This document shows positions 20,429 through 29,404 of a stretch of DNA of 64,000 bases, in pieces. Source of the stretch: Goekera deserti (lineage in GTDB: Bacteria > Actinomycetota > Actinomycetes > Mycobacteriales > Geodermatophilaceae); the NCBI RefSeq assembly GCF_010685995.1, contig NZ_JAAGWK010000019.1, forward strand, positions 62,001 to 126,000, read 5' to 3'. Made by a program: the position numbers and the translations under genes. The first letter of the stretch is position 1, and every line of letters begins with the position of its first letter. The notes below the pieces were generated by a model that worked only from the letters and a program-made list of their open reading frames with translations, did not search any database and was not told where the DNA came from.

Positions 20429-21865
20429 GTGCCGCATCCGCTGACCTGGGACGCCCGCCTGCTCGCCCGCGTCGGACGGCTGCCGGACACCCCGGCCGAC
20501 GTCTGGCTGCGCCGGCTGTCCAGGGCCGCCGACCACGGCGTGCTGTGGACCGGGCTCGCCGTCGCCCTGGGCACCCGACGGGGCGTGCCCCGGCGGGCGG
20601 CCCTGCGCGGGGCCGGGTCGCTGGCAGCCTCCAGCCTGCTGGTGAACGCCGGCCTCAAGCACGTCTTCCGGCGGGTCCGCCCGGACATGGTGGGCGTCGC
20701 CCCCACCCGCGCGCTGCGCCGCACACCGCACACGCTGTCCTTCCCCAGCGGCCACTCCGCCTCGGCCGCGGCCTTCGTCACCGGCGTCGCCATGGAGAGC
20801 CCACGGCTCGGGGCCGCGCTGGCCCCGCTGGCGCTCGGCGTCGGGTACTCACGGGTGCACGTCGGCGTGCACTACCCGGGTGACGTCGTCGCCGGCATGG
20901 TGGTCGGCGGCGCCGTCGCCGCGGCCGGGCAGCACTGGTGGAAGGTGCGCCCGACCGCACCGGCCCGGGTCCGGCCCGGCCGGGACGCACCCGCACTGCC
21001 CGAGGGCGAGGGGCTGGTCGTCGCGGTCAACCCGCTCTCCGGCGACGCGCACCACGACCCGGCCGCCGAGGTGCAGCGCCTGCTGCCCCGCGCCGAGGTG
21101 CTCACCATCGGCCCGGACGCCGGGGTCACCGAGCTGCTCACCGAGGCCGCCGCGTCGGGCCGGGCGCGCGCCCTGGGCGTGGCCGGTGGCGACGGCAGCG
21201 TCGCCGCGGCCGCCGCCGTCGCGCTGGCGCACGGTCTGCCGCTGGCCGTCGTGCCCGCCGGCACGCTGAACCACTTCGCCCGCGACGTCGGCCTGCTCAC
21301 CCCCCGGGACGCCGTCGACGCGGTGCTCGCCGGGAAGGCCGTCGAGGTCGACGTCGCCGCGGTCAACGGCACGCCGTTCCTCAACACCGCCAGCCTGGGC
21401 AGCTACCCCGAGATGGTGGCCCGGCGCGACCAGCTGAAGGGCCGGCTCGGCCGCTGGCTGGCCCTCACCGTGGCCGCGGCCCAGGTGCTGCGCACCGGCA
21501 CCCCGGTGCGGATGACGGTCAACGGCCGGCTGATCGACGCCTGGATCCTCTTCGTCGGCAACGGCTGCTACACCCCGCGCGGGCTCTCCCCCGCGTGGCG
21601 GCCGCGGCTGGAGGACGGCCTGCTGGACGTGCAGTGGCTGCGCGCCGACCTGCGGTTCGGGCGCACCCGCGCGGTGCTGGCCACCCTGCTGGGGATCGGC
21701 GAGCACGCCCGCAGCTACGCCCAGTTCCAGACCACGGAGCTGCGGGTGGTCACCCGGTCCGGTCCGCAGCAGCTGGCCTACGACGGCGAGATCGGCGAGA
21801 CGGCGACCCGCTTCCTGTTCACCAAGGGCGCCCGGCTCACCGTCTACTGCAGCCGCACCGACTGA
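20429..21865 (+). CDS. Bifunctional PAP2 phosphatase / diacylglycerol-kinase-like fusion
   Basis: A 478-residue two-domain protein. The N-terminal membrane part is a PAP2 lipid phosphatase with all three motifs: KHVFRRVRPDM, PSGHSAS and SRVHVGVHYPGD (roughly residues 77-155). After a short linker the C-terminal part is a soluble lipid-kinase catalytic domain: VVAVNPLSGDA, the ATP loop GGDGSVAAAA, PAGTLNHFARD, and the final YDGEIGE. One domain removes and the other adds phosphate on lipids such as diacylglycerol or polyprenols. The architecture is known in actinobacteria. GTG 20429 matches the PAP2 N-terminus; no clear ribosome site is seen. Confidence 0.9.
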   Translation: MPHPLTWDARLLARVGRLPDTPADVWLRRLSRAADHGVLWTGLAVALGTRRGVPRRAALRGAGSLAASSLLVNAGLKHVFRRVRPDMVGVAPTRALRRTPHTLSFPSGHSASAAAFVTGVAMESPRLGAALAPLALGVGYSRVHVGVHYPGDVVAGMVVGGAVAAAGQHWWKVRPTAPARVRPGRDAPALPEGEGLVVAVNPLSGDAHHDPAAEVQRLLPRAEVLTIGPDAGVTELLTEAAASGRARALGVAGGDGSVAAAAAVALAHGLPLAVVPAGTLNHFARDVGLLTPRDAVDAVLAGKAVEVDVAAVNGTPFLNTASLGSYPEMVARRDQLKGRLGRWLALTVAAAQVLRTGTPVRMTVNGRLIDAWILFVGNGCYTPRGLSPAWRPRLEDGLLDVQWLRADLRFGRTRAVLATLLGIGEHARSYAQFQTTELRVVTRSGPQQLAYDGEIGETATRFLFTKGARLTVYCSRTD

Positions 21866-21890
21866 GCGGCCCGCGTCGGGACGGGCCGGG

Positions 21891-22766
21891 TCAGCGCAGC
21901 CCGCGCCAGCAGGCCCGCAGGTAGCGGGCCTGCAGCGCCCGACGGCGGTCCGCGGGCAGGTCCGCCCGGCCCAGCACGGCGAGCATCGCGGGGAACCGGC
22001 GCCGGCGCCACAGCGCCAGCGAACGGGCGGCGGCGTCGGGGAAGAACGTCCGGTGCACCGCGCGGTGGTCGCCGGTGCCGATGCCGTGCCCCGCCGAGCC
22101 GGCGTGCAGCCGGATGCTCAGCGAGTGCCGGCCGGTCTCGGCCAGCTGCCCCTGGACCGCCAGCTCGGCGAGCAGCACGTCGTCGGAGGACGGGTAGCTG
22201 CCCAGCAGGCCGGTGCGCCACAGCGCCTCGCTGCGCACCAGGCCGGACAGGTAGGGCATCACCGCGATCGCGTGCGGCGTGCCGAGCAGGTCGACGTACT
22301 GCTCCAGCCGGCGCTCCAGGTCCGCCGACCAGCTGTGCGGCACCGCCAGCGTCGCGGTGTCCGGGTGCACCGCGCCGGTGGCGTCCACCAGGTCCCAGCC
22401 CGGCACGGCCAGCACCACCTCCGGGCGGCTCTCCAGCACCTCCAGGCAGTCGGCCAGGTTGGTGGCGGTGACCAGGTCGTCGCCCATGGCCCAGCGGAAG
22501 TACCGCCCCCGGGAGAGGGCGAACACCCGGTTGAAGTTGCGTCCCAGCCCGATGTTCACCGGGTTGCGCACGTAGCGGACCCGCGGGTCCGCGGCGGCCG
22601 CGCGGGCGCAGATGGCCGGTGTCGAGTCGGTCGACGCGTTGTCGCACACCACCAGCTCGAAGTCCCCGGCCGTCTGGTCGAGCAGGGTGGCCAGGGTCTG
22701 CTGGAGGTACCGCTCGCCGTTGTAGACGGGCAGACCGATGCTCACCAGGGGGACGGCGGAGGGCAT
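21891..22766 (-). CDS. Family 2 glycosyltransferase
   Basis: A 291-residue cytoplasmic GT-A enzyme. VSIGLPVYNGERYLQQTL begins the fold, VVCDNASTDST binds the nucleotide, and WAMGDDLVT provides the metal-binding DxD-like acidic pair (about residue 93). The C-terminal third is basic and helical (ALWRRRRFPAML). It probably adds one sugar to a lipid-linked glycan. It marks the left edge of the polysaccharide region and is convergent with the PAP2 fusion gene (25-bp gap). Confidence 0.88.
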   Translation of the reverse strand: MPSAVPLVSIGLPVYNGERYLQQTLATLLDQTAGDFELVVCDNASTDSTPAICARAAAADPRVRYVRNPVNIGLGRNFNRVFALSRGRYFRWAMGDDLVTATNLADCLEVLESRPEVVLAVPGWDLVDATGAVHPDTATLAVPHSWSADLERRLEQYVDLLGTPHAIAVMPYLSGLVRSEALWRTGLLGSYPSSDDVLLAELAVQGQLAETGRHSLSIRLHAGSAGHGIGTGDHRAVHRTFFPDAAARSLALWRRRRFPAMLAVLGRADLPADRRRALQARYLRACWRGLR

Positions 22767-22873
22767 GGCCGCATGCTGCCCGACAGCGGCGCGGCGGCAG
22801 GCACCCGGGCCGGCACGTCACACGACCGGGTGACGACCACCGCTGCGTCGGGTCGGCGCACCTGACCGGTCGG

Positions 22874-23575
22874 CTACCGGCACGGCACCGACGGTGACCG
22901 GTCGCGCCGCACCCGGTGGGCGGCCCAGCGGACCACCAGCAGCAGGACCAGCGCGGTGGACGCCTCACCGCCCTCCTCCAGGGTCGTGGCGACGACGGTC
23001 AGCCCCTGGTGCCCGGTACCGGCGACCTCCTGGGTCAGCTGGTCGAGCCCCAGCGCGGCCGCGGTGTCGGCGAGCAGTGCCAGCACGACGGCCGGCCCGC
23101 CCGGCACCGACCAGCGCGCCGCGGTGCGCCACAGCAGCACGGCGACGGCGACGCTCCCCGCCGTCGCCGCGAGCAGCACCACCGACCGCCCGTCCTCGTT
23201 CTCCAGGACGCTGTGCTCGCTGGTCAGCTTCGCCCAGCAGAGGGCGGCACCGACCGCGACCACCCCGACCCACCACCGGCGGACCGCCCCGGACGCAGCG
23301 AGCGTCCCGCGCAGCGCGGAGCCGGCGGTGAGCGCGAGCAGGACGGTCGTGAACAGCCGGGGCAGACCACCGATCGTGTCCGTCCCCAGCGCCGTCCGCG
23401 CGGCGGCGGGCAGGTCGCAGCCGGCGCGGGTGCACGCCAGGGTGGTCGCGAGGCTGGTGGCGAACAGCAGGACGCCGAGCGCCGCGACCCCGACTGCCCA
23501 CCGGGGCACCAGCTGCGCGGGGGCGCCCGGCACGGCACGGACGTCCCGGCGCAGCGGAGGCGGGTGGCACGTCAC
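22874..23575 (-). CDS. Integral membrane protein of unknown function
   Basis: About 233 residues with six hydrophobic segments. A short Cys-containing loop (LACTRAGCDLPAAA) follows the first helix, and the last helix is preceded by ATTLEEGGEASTALVLLLVV. A similar ATFVEESGESLAGVTVLV motif occurs in the membrane protein at 53708-54613, so the two are distant members of one family. I do not recognise a function. The start is uncertain: GTG 23575 is used, and GTG 23533 would give 219 residues. It is divergent from the DoxX-like gene. Confidence 0.65.
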   Translation of the reverse strand: MTCHPPPLRRDVRAVPGAPAQLVPRWAVGVAALGVLLFATSLATTLACTRAGCDLPAAARTALGTDTIGGLPRLFTTVLLALTAGSALRGTLAASGAVRRWWVGVVAVGAALCWAKLTSEHSVLENEDGRSVVLLAATAGSVAVAVLLWRTAARWSVPGGPAVVLALLADTAAALGLDQLTQEVAGTGHQGLTVVATTLEEGGEASTALVLLLVVRWAAHRVRRDRSPSVPCR

Positions 23576-23770
23576 GACGGCGATGGTCCCCCGCGACCCT
23601 GTGTGCCCGACGGACCGGGACCGGACCACCCGGGCTCCCAGGTCAGCAGGTCGCAGCCCCGTGCTGACCGAGCGCCGGCCGGGCAGCCGCACTACGGTCC
23701 GGGTGGGGTTGGTCCGGTGATCACCAGGGCACAGGACCAGCCGACGTCCACGATGGGAAGAGGTCTGCAC

Positions 23771-24331
23771 ATGTTGGTCCGCCGGATCGCCCGGCCGTTG
23801 CTCGCTGCGTCGTTCGTGTACGGAGGCGTCGACACCCTCCGCAACCCGTCGTCCCGCGTGCCCGGCGCCACCCCCGTCGTCGAGCAGATCACCGGGCAGG
23901 CGGACAAGACGCTGCCGGTGCAGGTGCCCCGCGACGTGGAGCAGTGGGTCAAGATCGACGCCGGGGTCAAGGTGACCGCCGGCTCGCTGTTCGCGCTGGG
24001 CAAGCTGCCCCGGCTGTCCGCGCTCGCGCTGGCCGGCTCGATCGTGCCCACGACGCTGGCCGGGCACCGTTTCTGGGAGGAGTCCGACCCGGAGAAGAAG
24101 TTCAGCCAGCAGGCCCACTTCCTCAAGAACCTCGGCCTGCTCGGCGGGCTGTTGATCGCCGCCGTGGACACCGAGGGCCGGCCGTCGGTCGGCTGGTGGG
24201 CCAAGCGCAGCGCGGCCGGGGCCGCGGCCGCCGCCGAGGCGAGCTTCACCAAGGCACAGAAGAACGCGGCCAAGGCGCAGAAGAACGCCGCGAAGCAGGC
24301 CAAGAAGGCCAAGAAGTCCGCCGGTCTCTGA
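23771..24331 (+). CDS. DoxX-family membrane protein with lysine-rich tail
   Basis: A 186-residue protein. Four helices (about 8-26, 65-84, 92-107 and 120-140) match DoxX, with the typical FVYGGVDTLRNPSSRVP start. The last 30 residues are a positively charged Ala/Lys tail with the exact repeat AQKNAAKAQKNAAK, then QAKKAKKSAGL, which resembles histone-H1-like nucleic-acid or polyanion binding tails. DoxX proteins are linked to redox stress at the membrane; no reaction is established. ATG 23771 is 7 bases after GGAAGAGG, so it is preferred over ATG 23753. The PHP gene follows after 7 bp, suggesting one transcript. Confidence 0.85.
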   Translation: MLVRRIARPLLAASFVYGGVDTLRNPSSRVPGATPVVEQITGQADKTLPVQVPRDVEQWVKIDAGVKVTAGSLFALGKLPRLSALALAGSIVPTTLAGHRFWEESDPEKKFSQQAHFLKNLGLLGGLLIAAVDTEGRPSVGWWAKRSAAGAAAAAEASFTKAQKNAAKAQKNAAKQAKKAKKSAGL

Positions 24332-24338
24332 CCGGCCC

Positions 24339-25388
24339 GTGCCACCCCTGACGCCCGCGGGCGCGCTCCGGAGGATCGCCTTCCTCCTGGAACGCGCCCG
24401 CGAGCCGTCCTACCGCGTGCAGGCGTTCCGGACGGCGGCCGCGGTCGTCGACTCACTGGACGCCGACGAGCTGGACCGGCGCATCCGCACGCGGACCCTC
24501 ACCGACCTCAAGGGCATCGGTGCGAAGACCGGCACGGTGGTCACCGAGGCGCACCGCGGCGAGCTGCCCGCCTACCTCGCCGGCCTGGAGCAGCAGTACG
24601 CCGAGATCGCCCCGCAGGCCAGCGCCGCCGCGGCCCTGCGGGCGGCGCTGCGCGGTGACCTGCACACCCACTCGGACTGGTCCGACGGCGGCAGCCCGAT
24701 CCGGGAGATGGCGGAGGCCGCGATCGGCCTGGGCCACGAGTACCTCGCCCTCACCGACCACTCCCCCCGCCTCACGGTCGCCAACGGGCTGACCGCGGCG
24801 CGCCTGGAGCGGCAGCTGGACGTGGTGGCCGAGCTGAACGCCGAGCTGACCCCGTTCCGGGTGCTCACCGGCATCGAGTGCGACATCAACGCCGACGGCA
24901 GCCTCGACCAGGAGGCCGAGCTGCTGGGCCGGCTGGACGTCGTCGTGGCCAGCGTGCACTCCGACCTGCGGGCCGACCGGGCGGCGATGACCGACCGGAT
25001 GCTGGCCGCGGTCGAGAACCCGCTCAGCGACGTGCTCGGGCACTGCACCGGCCGCCTGGTGATCGGTCGCCAGCAGCGCAACGGCACCCAGCGGCCACGG
25101 CCGGAGAGCCAGTTCGACGCCGAGGCCGTGTTCGGTGCCTGCCGGGACACCGGCACCGCCGTGGAGGTGAACTCCCGGCCCGAGCGGCTGGACCCCCCGA
25201 TGCGGCTGCTCGCCCTGGCCGCCGAGATCGGCTGCGTGTTCGCCATCGACACCGACGCGCACGCCCCCGGCCAGCTGGACTGGCAGGACGCCGGGTGCGC
25301 CCGGGCCGTCGAGTGCGGGCTCGGCGCCGACGACGTGGTCAACACCCGCACGGCCGAGGACCTGCTGGCCTGGACCCGCAGCGGCTGA
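24339..25388 (+). CDS. PHP-domain phosphoesterase with N-terminal helix-hairpin-helix region
   Basis: A 349-residue protein. Residues 1-90 look like the helix-hairpin-helix region of family X polymerases (REPSYRVQAFRTAA then TDLKGIGAKTGTVV). From residue 107 a PHP domain follows with metal ligands in GDLHTHSDWSDGG, LALTDHSP, GIECDIN, VVASVHSDL and FAIDTDAHAPG. It resembles the C-terminal half of bacterial PolX without the polymerase core, so a DNA-repair 3'-phosphatase or nuclease role is possible. Histidinol phosphatase is less likely given the HhH region. GTG 24339 starts 7 bp after the DoxX-like stop. Confidence 0.85.
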   Translation: MPPLTPAGALRRIAFLLERAREPSYRVQAFRTAAAVVDSLDADELDRRIRTRTLTDLKGIGAKTGTVVTEAHRGELPAYLAGLEQQYAEIAPQASAAAALRAALRGDLHTHSDWSDGGSPIREMAEAAIGLGHEYLALTDHSPRLTVANGLTAARLERQLDVVAELNAELTPFRVLTGIECDINADGSLDQEAELLGRLDVVVASVHSDLRADRAAMTDRMLAAVENPLSDVLGHCTGRLVIGRQQRNGTQRPRPESQFDAEAVFGACRDTGTAVEVNSRPERLDPPMRLLALAAEIGCVFAIDTDAHAPGQLDWQDAGCARAVECGLGADDVVNTRTAEDLLAWTRSG

Positions 25389-25394
25389 CCCGGC

Positions 25395-26756
25395 TCAGGA
25401 CGGCGGCGCTGCCGCCTCGGCGTCGCGGGCCGCGTCGTTGGCCTTGCCGAGCACGTGCACCTGGCGGAACCAGAACGGCACCGCGACCCAGTAGGCCAGC
25501 GCGAAGCCCCACGCCGCGCCCTCGGCGCCACCCAGGTACAGCCCGCCCAGGCCAAAGACGACGAGCATGCCGGAGACCGCGGCGTGCACGGCGAAGATCG
25601 CGTCCCCCCGGCCCATGCCGTACACGACGGTCGCCGGGCCGACCGACAGCAGGTTGCCCACCTGGCCGACGACGGAGGCCAGCAGCACCATGCGGGCACC
25701 GGCCCACGTGTCGTCCAGCAGCACCTCGCCCCAGGTGTCGGGGAGCAGCAGCATCCCGGTGCCCCACACCAGCCCGCCGACCGCGAGCAGCCCACCCAGC
25801 CCACCAGCGGCCAGCAGCCGGGGCCGGGTGCGCAGCTGCGGGCGCCGGGAGATCTCCGGGACACCGAAGGCGCCGGCGCTGGCCGCGAGCAGCGACAGCG
25901 GCCCGATCAGCACCTGCGCCCCGCGCAGCGACCCCACGTCGGACAGCGTGCCCAGCGCGCCGATCAGCAGCAGCGCCCCCTGGTAGGCGCCCTGGAGCAG
26001 CAGCGCCTCGGTGAGCAGCCACCGGGTGAGGTCCCAGTGGTTGCGCAACCACGTACGGGTGGCCCGCACCCGGGGGGCGGTCGCCCCCTGCTGGGCGCCG
26101 AGCACGGCCGCGGCCGCCGCCGCGAGGCCCCAGGCGATTACGAAGGGCACCGCGGAGTCCAGCCCCACGGCGAGCAGCACGCCGACGGCGACCAGCTGCA
26201 GCACGGTCCACACGCCGTCGAGCATCGCCGCCAGGTGCGGCTTGCCCTGGGCGAAGAAGGCCATCCGCCAGGCGTCCTGCACCAGTAGGCCGGGCAGCAG
26301 CAGCGCCATGGCGAGCAGCGCCGTGCCGACGCCGCCACCGGCGACGAGCCCGGCCACCAGGGCGAGGACGCCGAGTCCGAACCCCACCACGGCGGCGGTG
26401 CCGGTCGACTGGCCCGCGGCGGTGCGGAACTCGGCCGGGCCGACCGCGGTGAACCGCATCATCATCGGTTGGCTGCACAGCGACCGGGACACCAGGACGG
26501 CGACGGAGTAGACGGTGAAGGACACCGTGAAGGCCCCGAACGCCTCCTTGTCCACCGCCTTGGCGACCAGCAGCGACAGTGCCAGGTTGCTGAAGCTGGA
26601 CAGCGCCTGGTCCACGAGGTTCCAGCCCGCACGGCGGGCCAGTCGCACCACGGTGCTGCGGCCGCCGCGGGCGGCGGGCTCCTCGACCGGTGCCGCGGGC
26701 TCGCCGGCCGGCGGGGTCACCTGGGCCGGGACGTCGGCGATCTCCTCCCGGTCCAC
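25395..26756 (-). CDS. Polysaccharide flippase (Wzx/MATE-like) membrane protein
   Basis: A 453-residue protein with 12-14 hydrophobic helices after a 30-residue cytoplasmic leader. The first helix region GWNLVDQALSSFSNLALSLL and the alternating long helices match polysaccharide transport proteins that flip polyprenyl-linked oligosaccharides to the outer face of the membrane. It is convergent with the PHP gene and divergent from the glycosyltransferase-like gene at 26926. The GTG start at 26756 is a judgement; ATG/GTG codons further upstream give an implausible Arg-rich leader. Confidence 0.82.
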   Translation of the reverse strand: MDREEIADVPAQVTPPAGEPAAPVEEPAARGGRSTVVRLARRAGWNLVDQALSSFSNLALSLLVAKAVDKEAFGAFTVSFTVYSVAVLVSRSLCSQPMMMRFTAVGPAEFRTAAGQSTGTAAVVGFGLGVLALVAGLVAGGGVGTALLAMALLLPGLLVQDAWRMAFFAQGKPHLAAMLDGVWTVLQLVAVGVLLAVGLDSAVPFVIAWGLAAAAAAVLGAQQGATAPRVRATRTWLRNHWDLTRWLLTEALLLQGAYQGALLLIGALGTLSDVGSLRGAQVLIGPLSLLAASAGAFGVPEISRRPQLRTRPRLLAAGGLGGLLAVGGLVWGTGMLLLPDTWGEVLLDDTWAGARMVLLASVVGQVGNLLSVGPATVVYGMGRGDAIFAVHAAVSGMLVVFGLGGLYLGGAEGAAWGFALAYWVAVPFWFRQVHVLGKANDAARDAEAAAPPS

Positions 26757-26925
26757 CCCGTCACGGTAACCGCCGGCCCGGGGGCGGCCATCACCTGATC
26801 GGGTGCGCACCGCTGCGCCCACGGCGCCGTCCCGGGCGGGGACCGATACGATCTCTCCACCAACCCGAGAGTTGGGCTGGCACCCGTTCCACGGCCTCCG
26901 GGACCGACACAGAAGGGCAGGCCGC

Positions 26926-27873
26926 GTGAGAGTGCACGTCGTCTACCGCTACTACGCCGGTGAGAACATGAAGGACCGACCGGCCGGCTACAGCAAGACG
27001 CTGTGCCTGCAGTCGTTCCTGCGTGCGGTGGAGTCCGCCGACGTGGACGTCACCTTCCTCACCGACGGCCCGGCGACGAGCACGGACCGGCCGCTGATGG
27101 AGTCGGTGGGCACCGTGGTGCAGCTGCCCGGCGTCGGGATGCGGGGCTCGTACCTGGCCGCGCTGCGGTACGCGACGTCCGGCCGCTGGCCCGACGAGGA
27201 CTTCGTGCTGTTCAGCGAGGACGACTACCTGTTCCGGCCCGACGCGCTGGTGAAGCTGACCCGCGCCGTCGAGGCCCTCCCGGACGTCGACTACCTGGCC
27301 CTGTACGGCGGTCCGCCGAACCCCGAGGTCACCACGGACAACGCCCTGAACGCCCGGGTGCCCGCCGGGTGGCGCACGCTGCCGCCGTGGGAGGTCGACG
27401 GCGACCGGTGGGTGCAGATCGACAACACCACCAGCTCGTTCGGCGGGCGGGTCGGCGCGCTCACCGAGGACATGGGCGTCTTCCGGTTCTGCATGGTGCC
27501 GCACAAGAACATGCTCCGGGACCACGACACGGGGCTGCTCCTGCAGGGCTACGAGCCCTACCCGTACGCGCCGCTGGTGAAGGCGATGGTGGGCCTGGCG
27601 CCGGGCGACCGGCGGGAGCGGGTCCGCTCGGCGGTGCTCGCCCCGTTCTACCTGGCCACGAACCTGCGGGCACACCGCCGGGCCTCCCGGCGCCGGTTGT
27701 TCCTGGCCGCCTCGCCGAACCTGGCCACCCACATGGAGACGGGGCTGATGGCCGCCGGCACCGACTGGGCGGCCGTGGCCGAGGACGTGCGCCGCTGGGC
27801 GGCCCCGCGACCCGTCGGCGACCCGGCGGCCGTGGAGCCGCCGGTCCGGCCCGGGGCCCGGGCCGGCGGCTGA
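26926..27873 (+). CDS. Glycosyltransferase-like protein (GT-A fold, family not recognised)
   Basis: A 315-residue soluble protein. A nucleotide-binding-type start (RVHVVYRYYAGENMKDRP), then FVLFSEDDYLFRPDAL, whose EDD triad is the probable metal/donor site, and IDNTTSSFGGRV and GVFRFCMVPHKN further on suggest a GT-A transferase. I cannot place it in a CAZy family. GTG 26926 has GAAGGGCAGG about 10 bases upstream. It lies between the flippase and the first GH26 gene, consistent with a role in making or modifying the exported glycan. Confidence 0.65.
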   Translation: MRVHVVYRYYAGENMKDRPAGYSKTLCLQSFLRAVESADVDVTFLTDGPATSTDRPLMESVGTVVQLPGVGMRGSYLAALRYATSGRWPDEDFVLFSEDDYLFRPDALVKLTRAVEALPDVDYLALYGGPPNPEVTTDNALNARVPAGWRTLPPWEVDGDRWVQIDNTTSSFGGRVGALTEDMGVFRFCMVPHKNMLRDHDTGLLLQGYEPYPYAPLVKAMVGLAPGDRRERVRSAVLAPFYLATNLRAHRRASRRRLFLAASPNLATHMETGLMAAGTDWAAVAEDVRRWAAPRPVGDPAAVEPPVRPGARAGG

Positions 27874-27907
27874 ACCCGACGGGCGGCGTCCCCGACGGGG
27901 GAACGGC

Positions 27908-29005
27908 TCAGAAGAGCTCGCGGTAGAGCGCGGCCGACTCCGGCATCCGGGTGTCCCCGTAGAGCAGCCACCGGCCGTCGTCGTTGCCGACGTTGTACTG
28001 CACCTCGTACAGCAGCTGCCCCGGCCCGGTGCCACCGTGCTTGCTGAAGAAGTCGTACATGCCCTGGATGAAGGCCGGCGAGTCGCCGGCGTCGGCGTTG
28101 CCGGACCACTCCGACACGACCAGCGGCTTGCCGACGCTCTTCGCGAACGCGAGGTGCTGGTCCAGGCCCTTGGGCCCGCCGAACTCGTCCACGTCGTCCA
28201 GGCTGGACGCCCAGTCGTCGGCGTCGGCCACGTAGGGGAAGTTGTTGTAGTAGTCCACGCCGAGCACGTCGACGTACTCGGCGCCCGGGAAGGTCTCCCG
28301 CCAGTCGATGCCGGTGTCGACCGACTCGCGGTTCACCGAGAACACCAGCTGCGACTCCGGGAAGACCTCCTGCTGCAGGGCCCGGTAGCGGATCCACGCC
28401 GCACGGAAGTCCTCCGCGTCGTCCTCGGTGACCTTCCAGTCGTACCAGTTGCCGTTCATCTCGTGGGCGAAGCGGATGTACATGGTGGCGGTGCGGTCGC
28501 CCCAGATCCCCTTGAGGTTGGTCAGCGACTCCCGCCAGCGGTCGTCGTAGTCGCCGGCGGCCGCGCCGGCCCAGGTCTCGCCGTCGCCGATCGCGCCCAC
28601 GGCGACGTCGAGCGGGGCGTCGTAGCCGTCCAGCTCACCCCCGGGCTGCAGCTGGGTGAGCCGCACCATGGCGTCGTTGTTGTCCACCCACGTGGAGGAG
28701 ACCTCGACCGGACGCCCGCGCCACTGCCCGATCTCGCCGGTGATCGACCCCGGCCCGGAGACCCCGGACAGCCAGGTCGCGTTCCCGCCGCCGGGGCCCT
28801 CGCCGGTGGCCGGGCCGTCGCCGTCCTCCCCCTGGGTGACGACGAGTGCCACGACCACCACCACGACGAGCAGGGCGGCCAGCAGGGCCCACAGTCGGGC
28901 GCTCGGCCCGCGGCGCGCGGCGGCCGGGGCGCTGTGCCGGGGCCCGGACTCGTCGAGCGCCGTCGACCCGCCGACGGGCGTGTCGGTCTCGGGTGGTACC
29001 GACAT
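27908..29005 (-). CDS. Membrane-anchored GH26 glycoside hydrolase (first of three)
   Basis: A 365-residue protein: cytoplasmic 1-37, one membrane helix 38-57, a short Gly/Asp linker, and an extracytoplasmic (beta/alpha)8 GH26 domain from about 75. The acid/base Glu is E182 in FAHEMNGNWYDW and the nucleophile Glu is E299 in PLVVSEWSGNA; aromatic GVDYYNNFPYV lines the cleft. GH26 enzymes are mostly beta-mannanases, but in exopolysaccharide clusters they trim or release the cluster's own product. An excellent GAGGAGGA site precedes ATG 29005. The gene is convergent with the glycosyltransferase-like gene (34-bp gap). Confidence 0.9.
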   Translation of the reverse strand: MSVPPETDTPVGGSTALDESGPRHSAPAAARRGPSARLWALLAALLVVVVVVALVVTQGEDGDGPATGEGPGGGNATWLSGVSGPGSITGEIGQWRGRPVEVSSTWVDNNDAMVRLTQLQPGGELDGYDAPLDVAVGAIGDGETWAGAAAGDYDDRWRESLTNLKGIWGDRTATMYIRFAHEMNGNWYDWKVTEDDAEDFRAAWIRYRALQQEVFPESQLVFSVNRESVDTGIDWRETFPGAEYVDVLGVDYYNNFPYVADADDWASSLDDVDEFGGPKGLDQHLAFAKSVGKPLVVSEWSGNADAGDSPAFIQGMYDFFSKHGGTGPGQLLYEVQYNVGNDDGRWLLYGDTRMPESAALYRELF

Positions 29006-29404
29006 GGGGTCCTCCTCGTCGCGAACGGGTACGTGCAGCTGCGGCGCAGGCGAGCACACCGACCCGGGACCGGTCCGGGCTGCGACTCTCACCTCACCTG
29101 AGGGTGGGTCGACAGCGACTGTACCTGCTGGTCACCGCCATGATGCCCGTCCGGATCGACGTGGTGGCACCGGTCGGCGCACGCCCCGGGCCAGTGACAC
29201 GGTGGGTGACCGGGGCACTACCAGCCGACCGAGGCCGGACGGCATCCTCCCACCCATCAGTGCGTGTCCGATCACCCTGCGCAGCGACCGCTCCGCTGAC
29301 GCACAGCAGGCTCCCTGCCGGCGTTGCCCCACGTGGCTCGACGGCGTCCAATCCGGAAGGTTGTGGGGCAGTGGCCCACGACGACGTGGTCTCTGGAGGA
29401 CTCT
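29006..29404. other. Divergent intergenic region, 399 bp
   Basis: This separates the first GH26 gene from the Thr/Pro-rich membrane protein. I see the ribosome sites of both genes at its edges and a short inverted pair GTGGG/CCCAC near 29363-29380, but no convincing promoter, RNA or coding sequence. Open frames here lack family features and look like chance reading of high-GC DNA. Confidence 0.5.
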
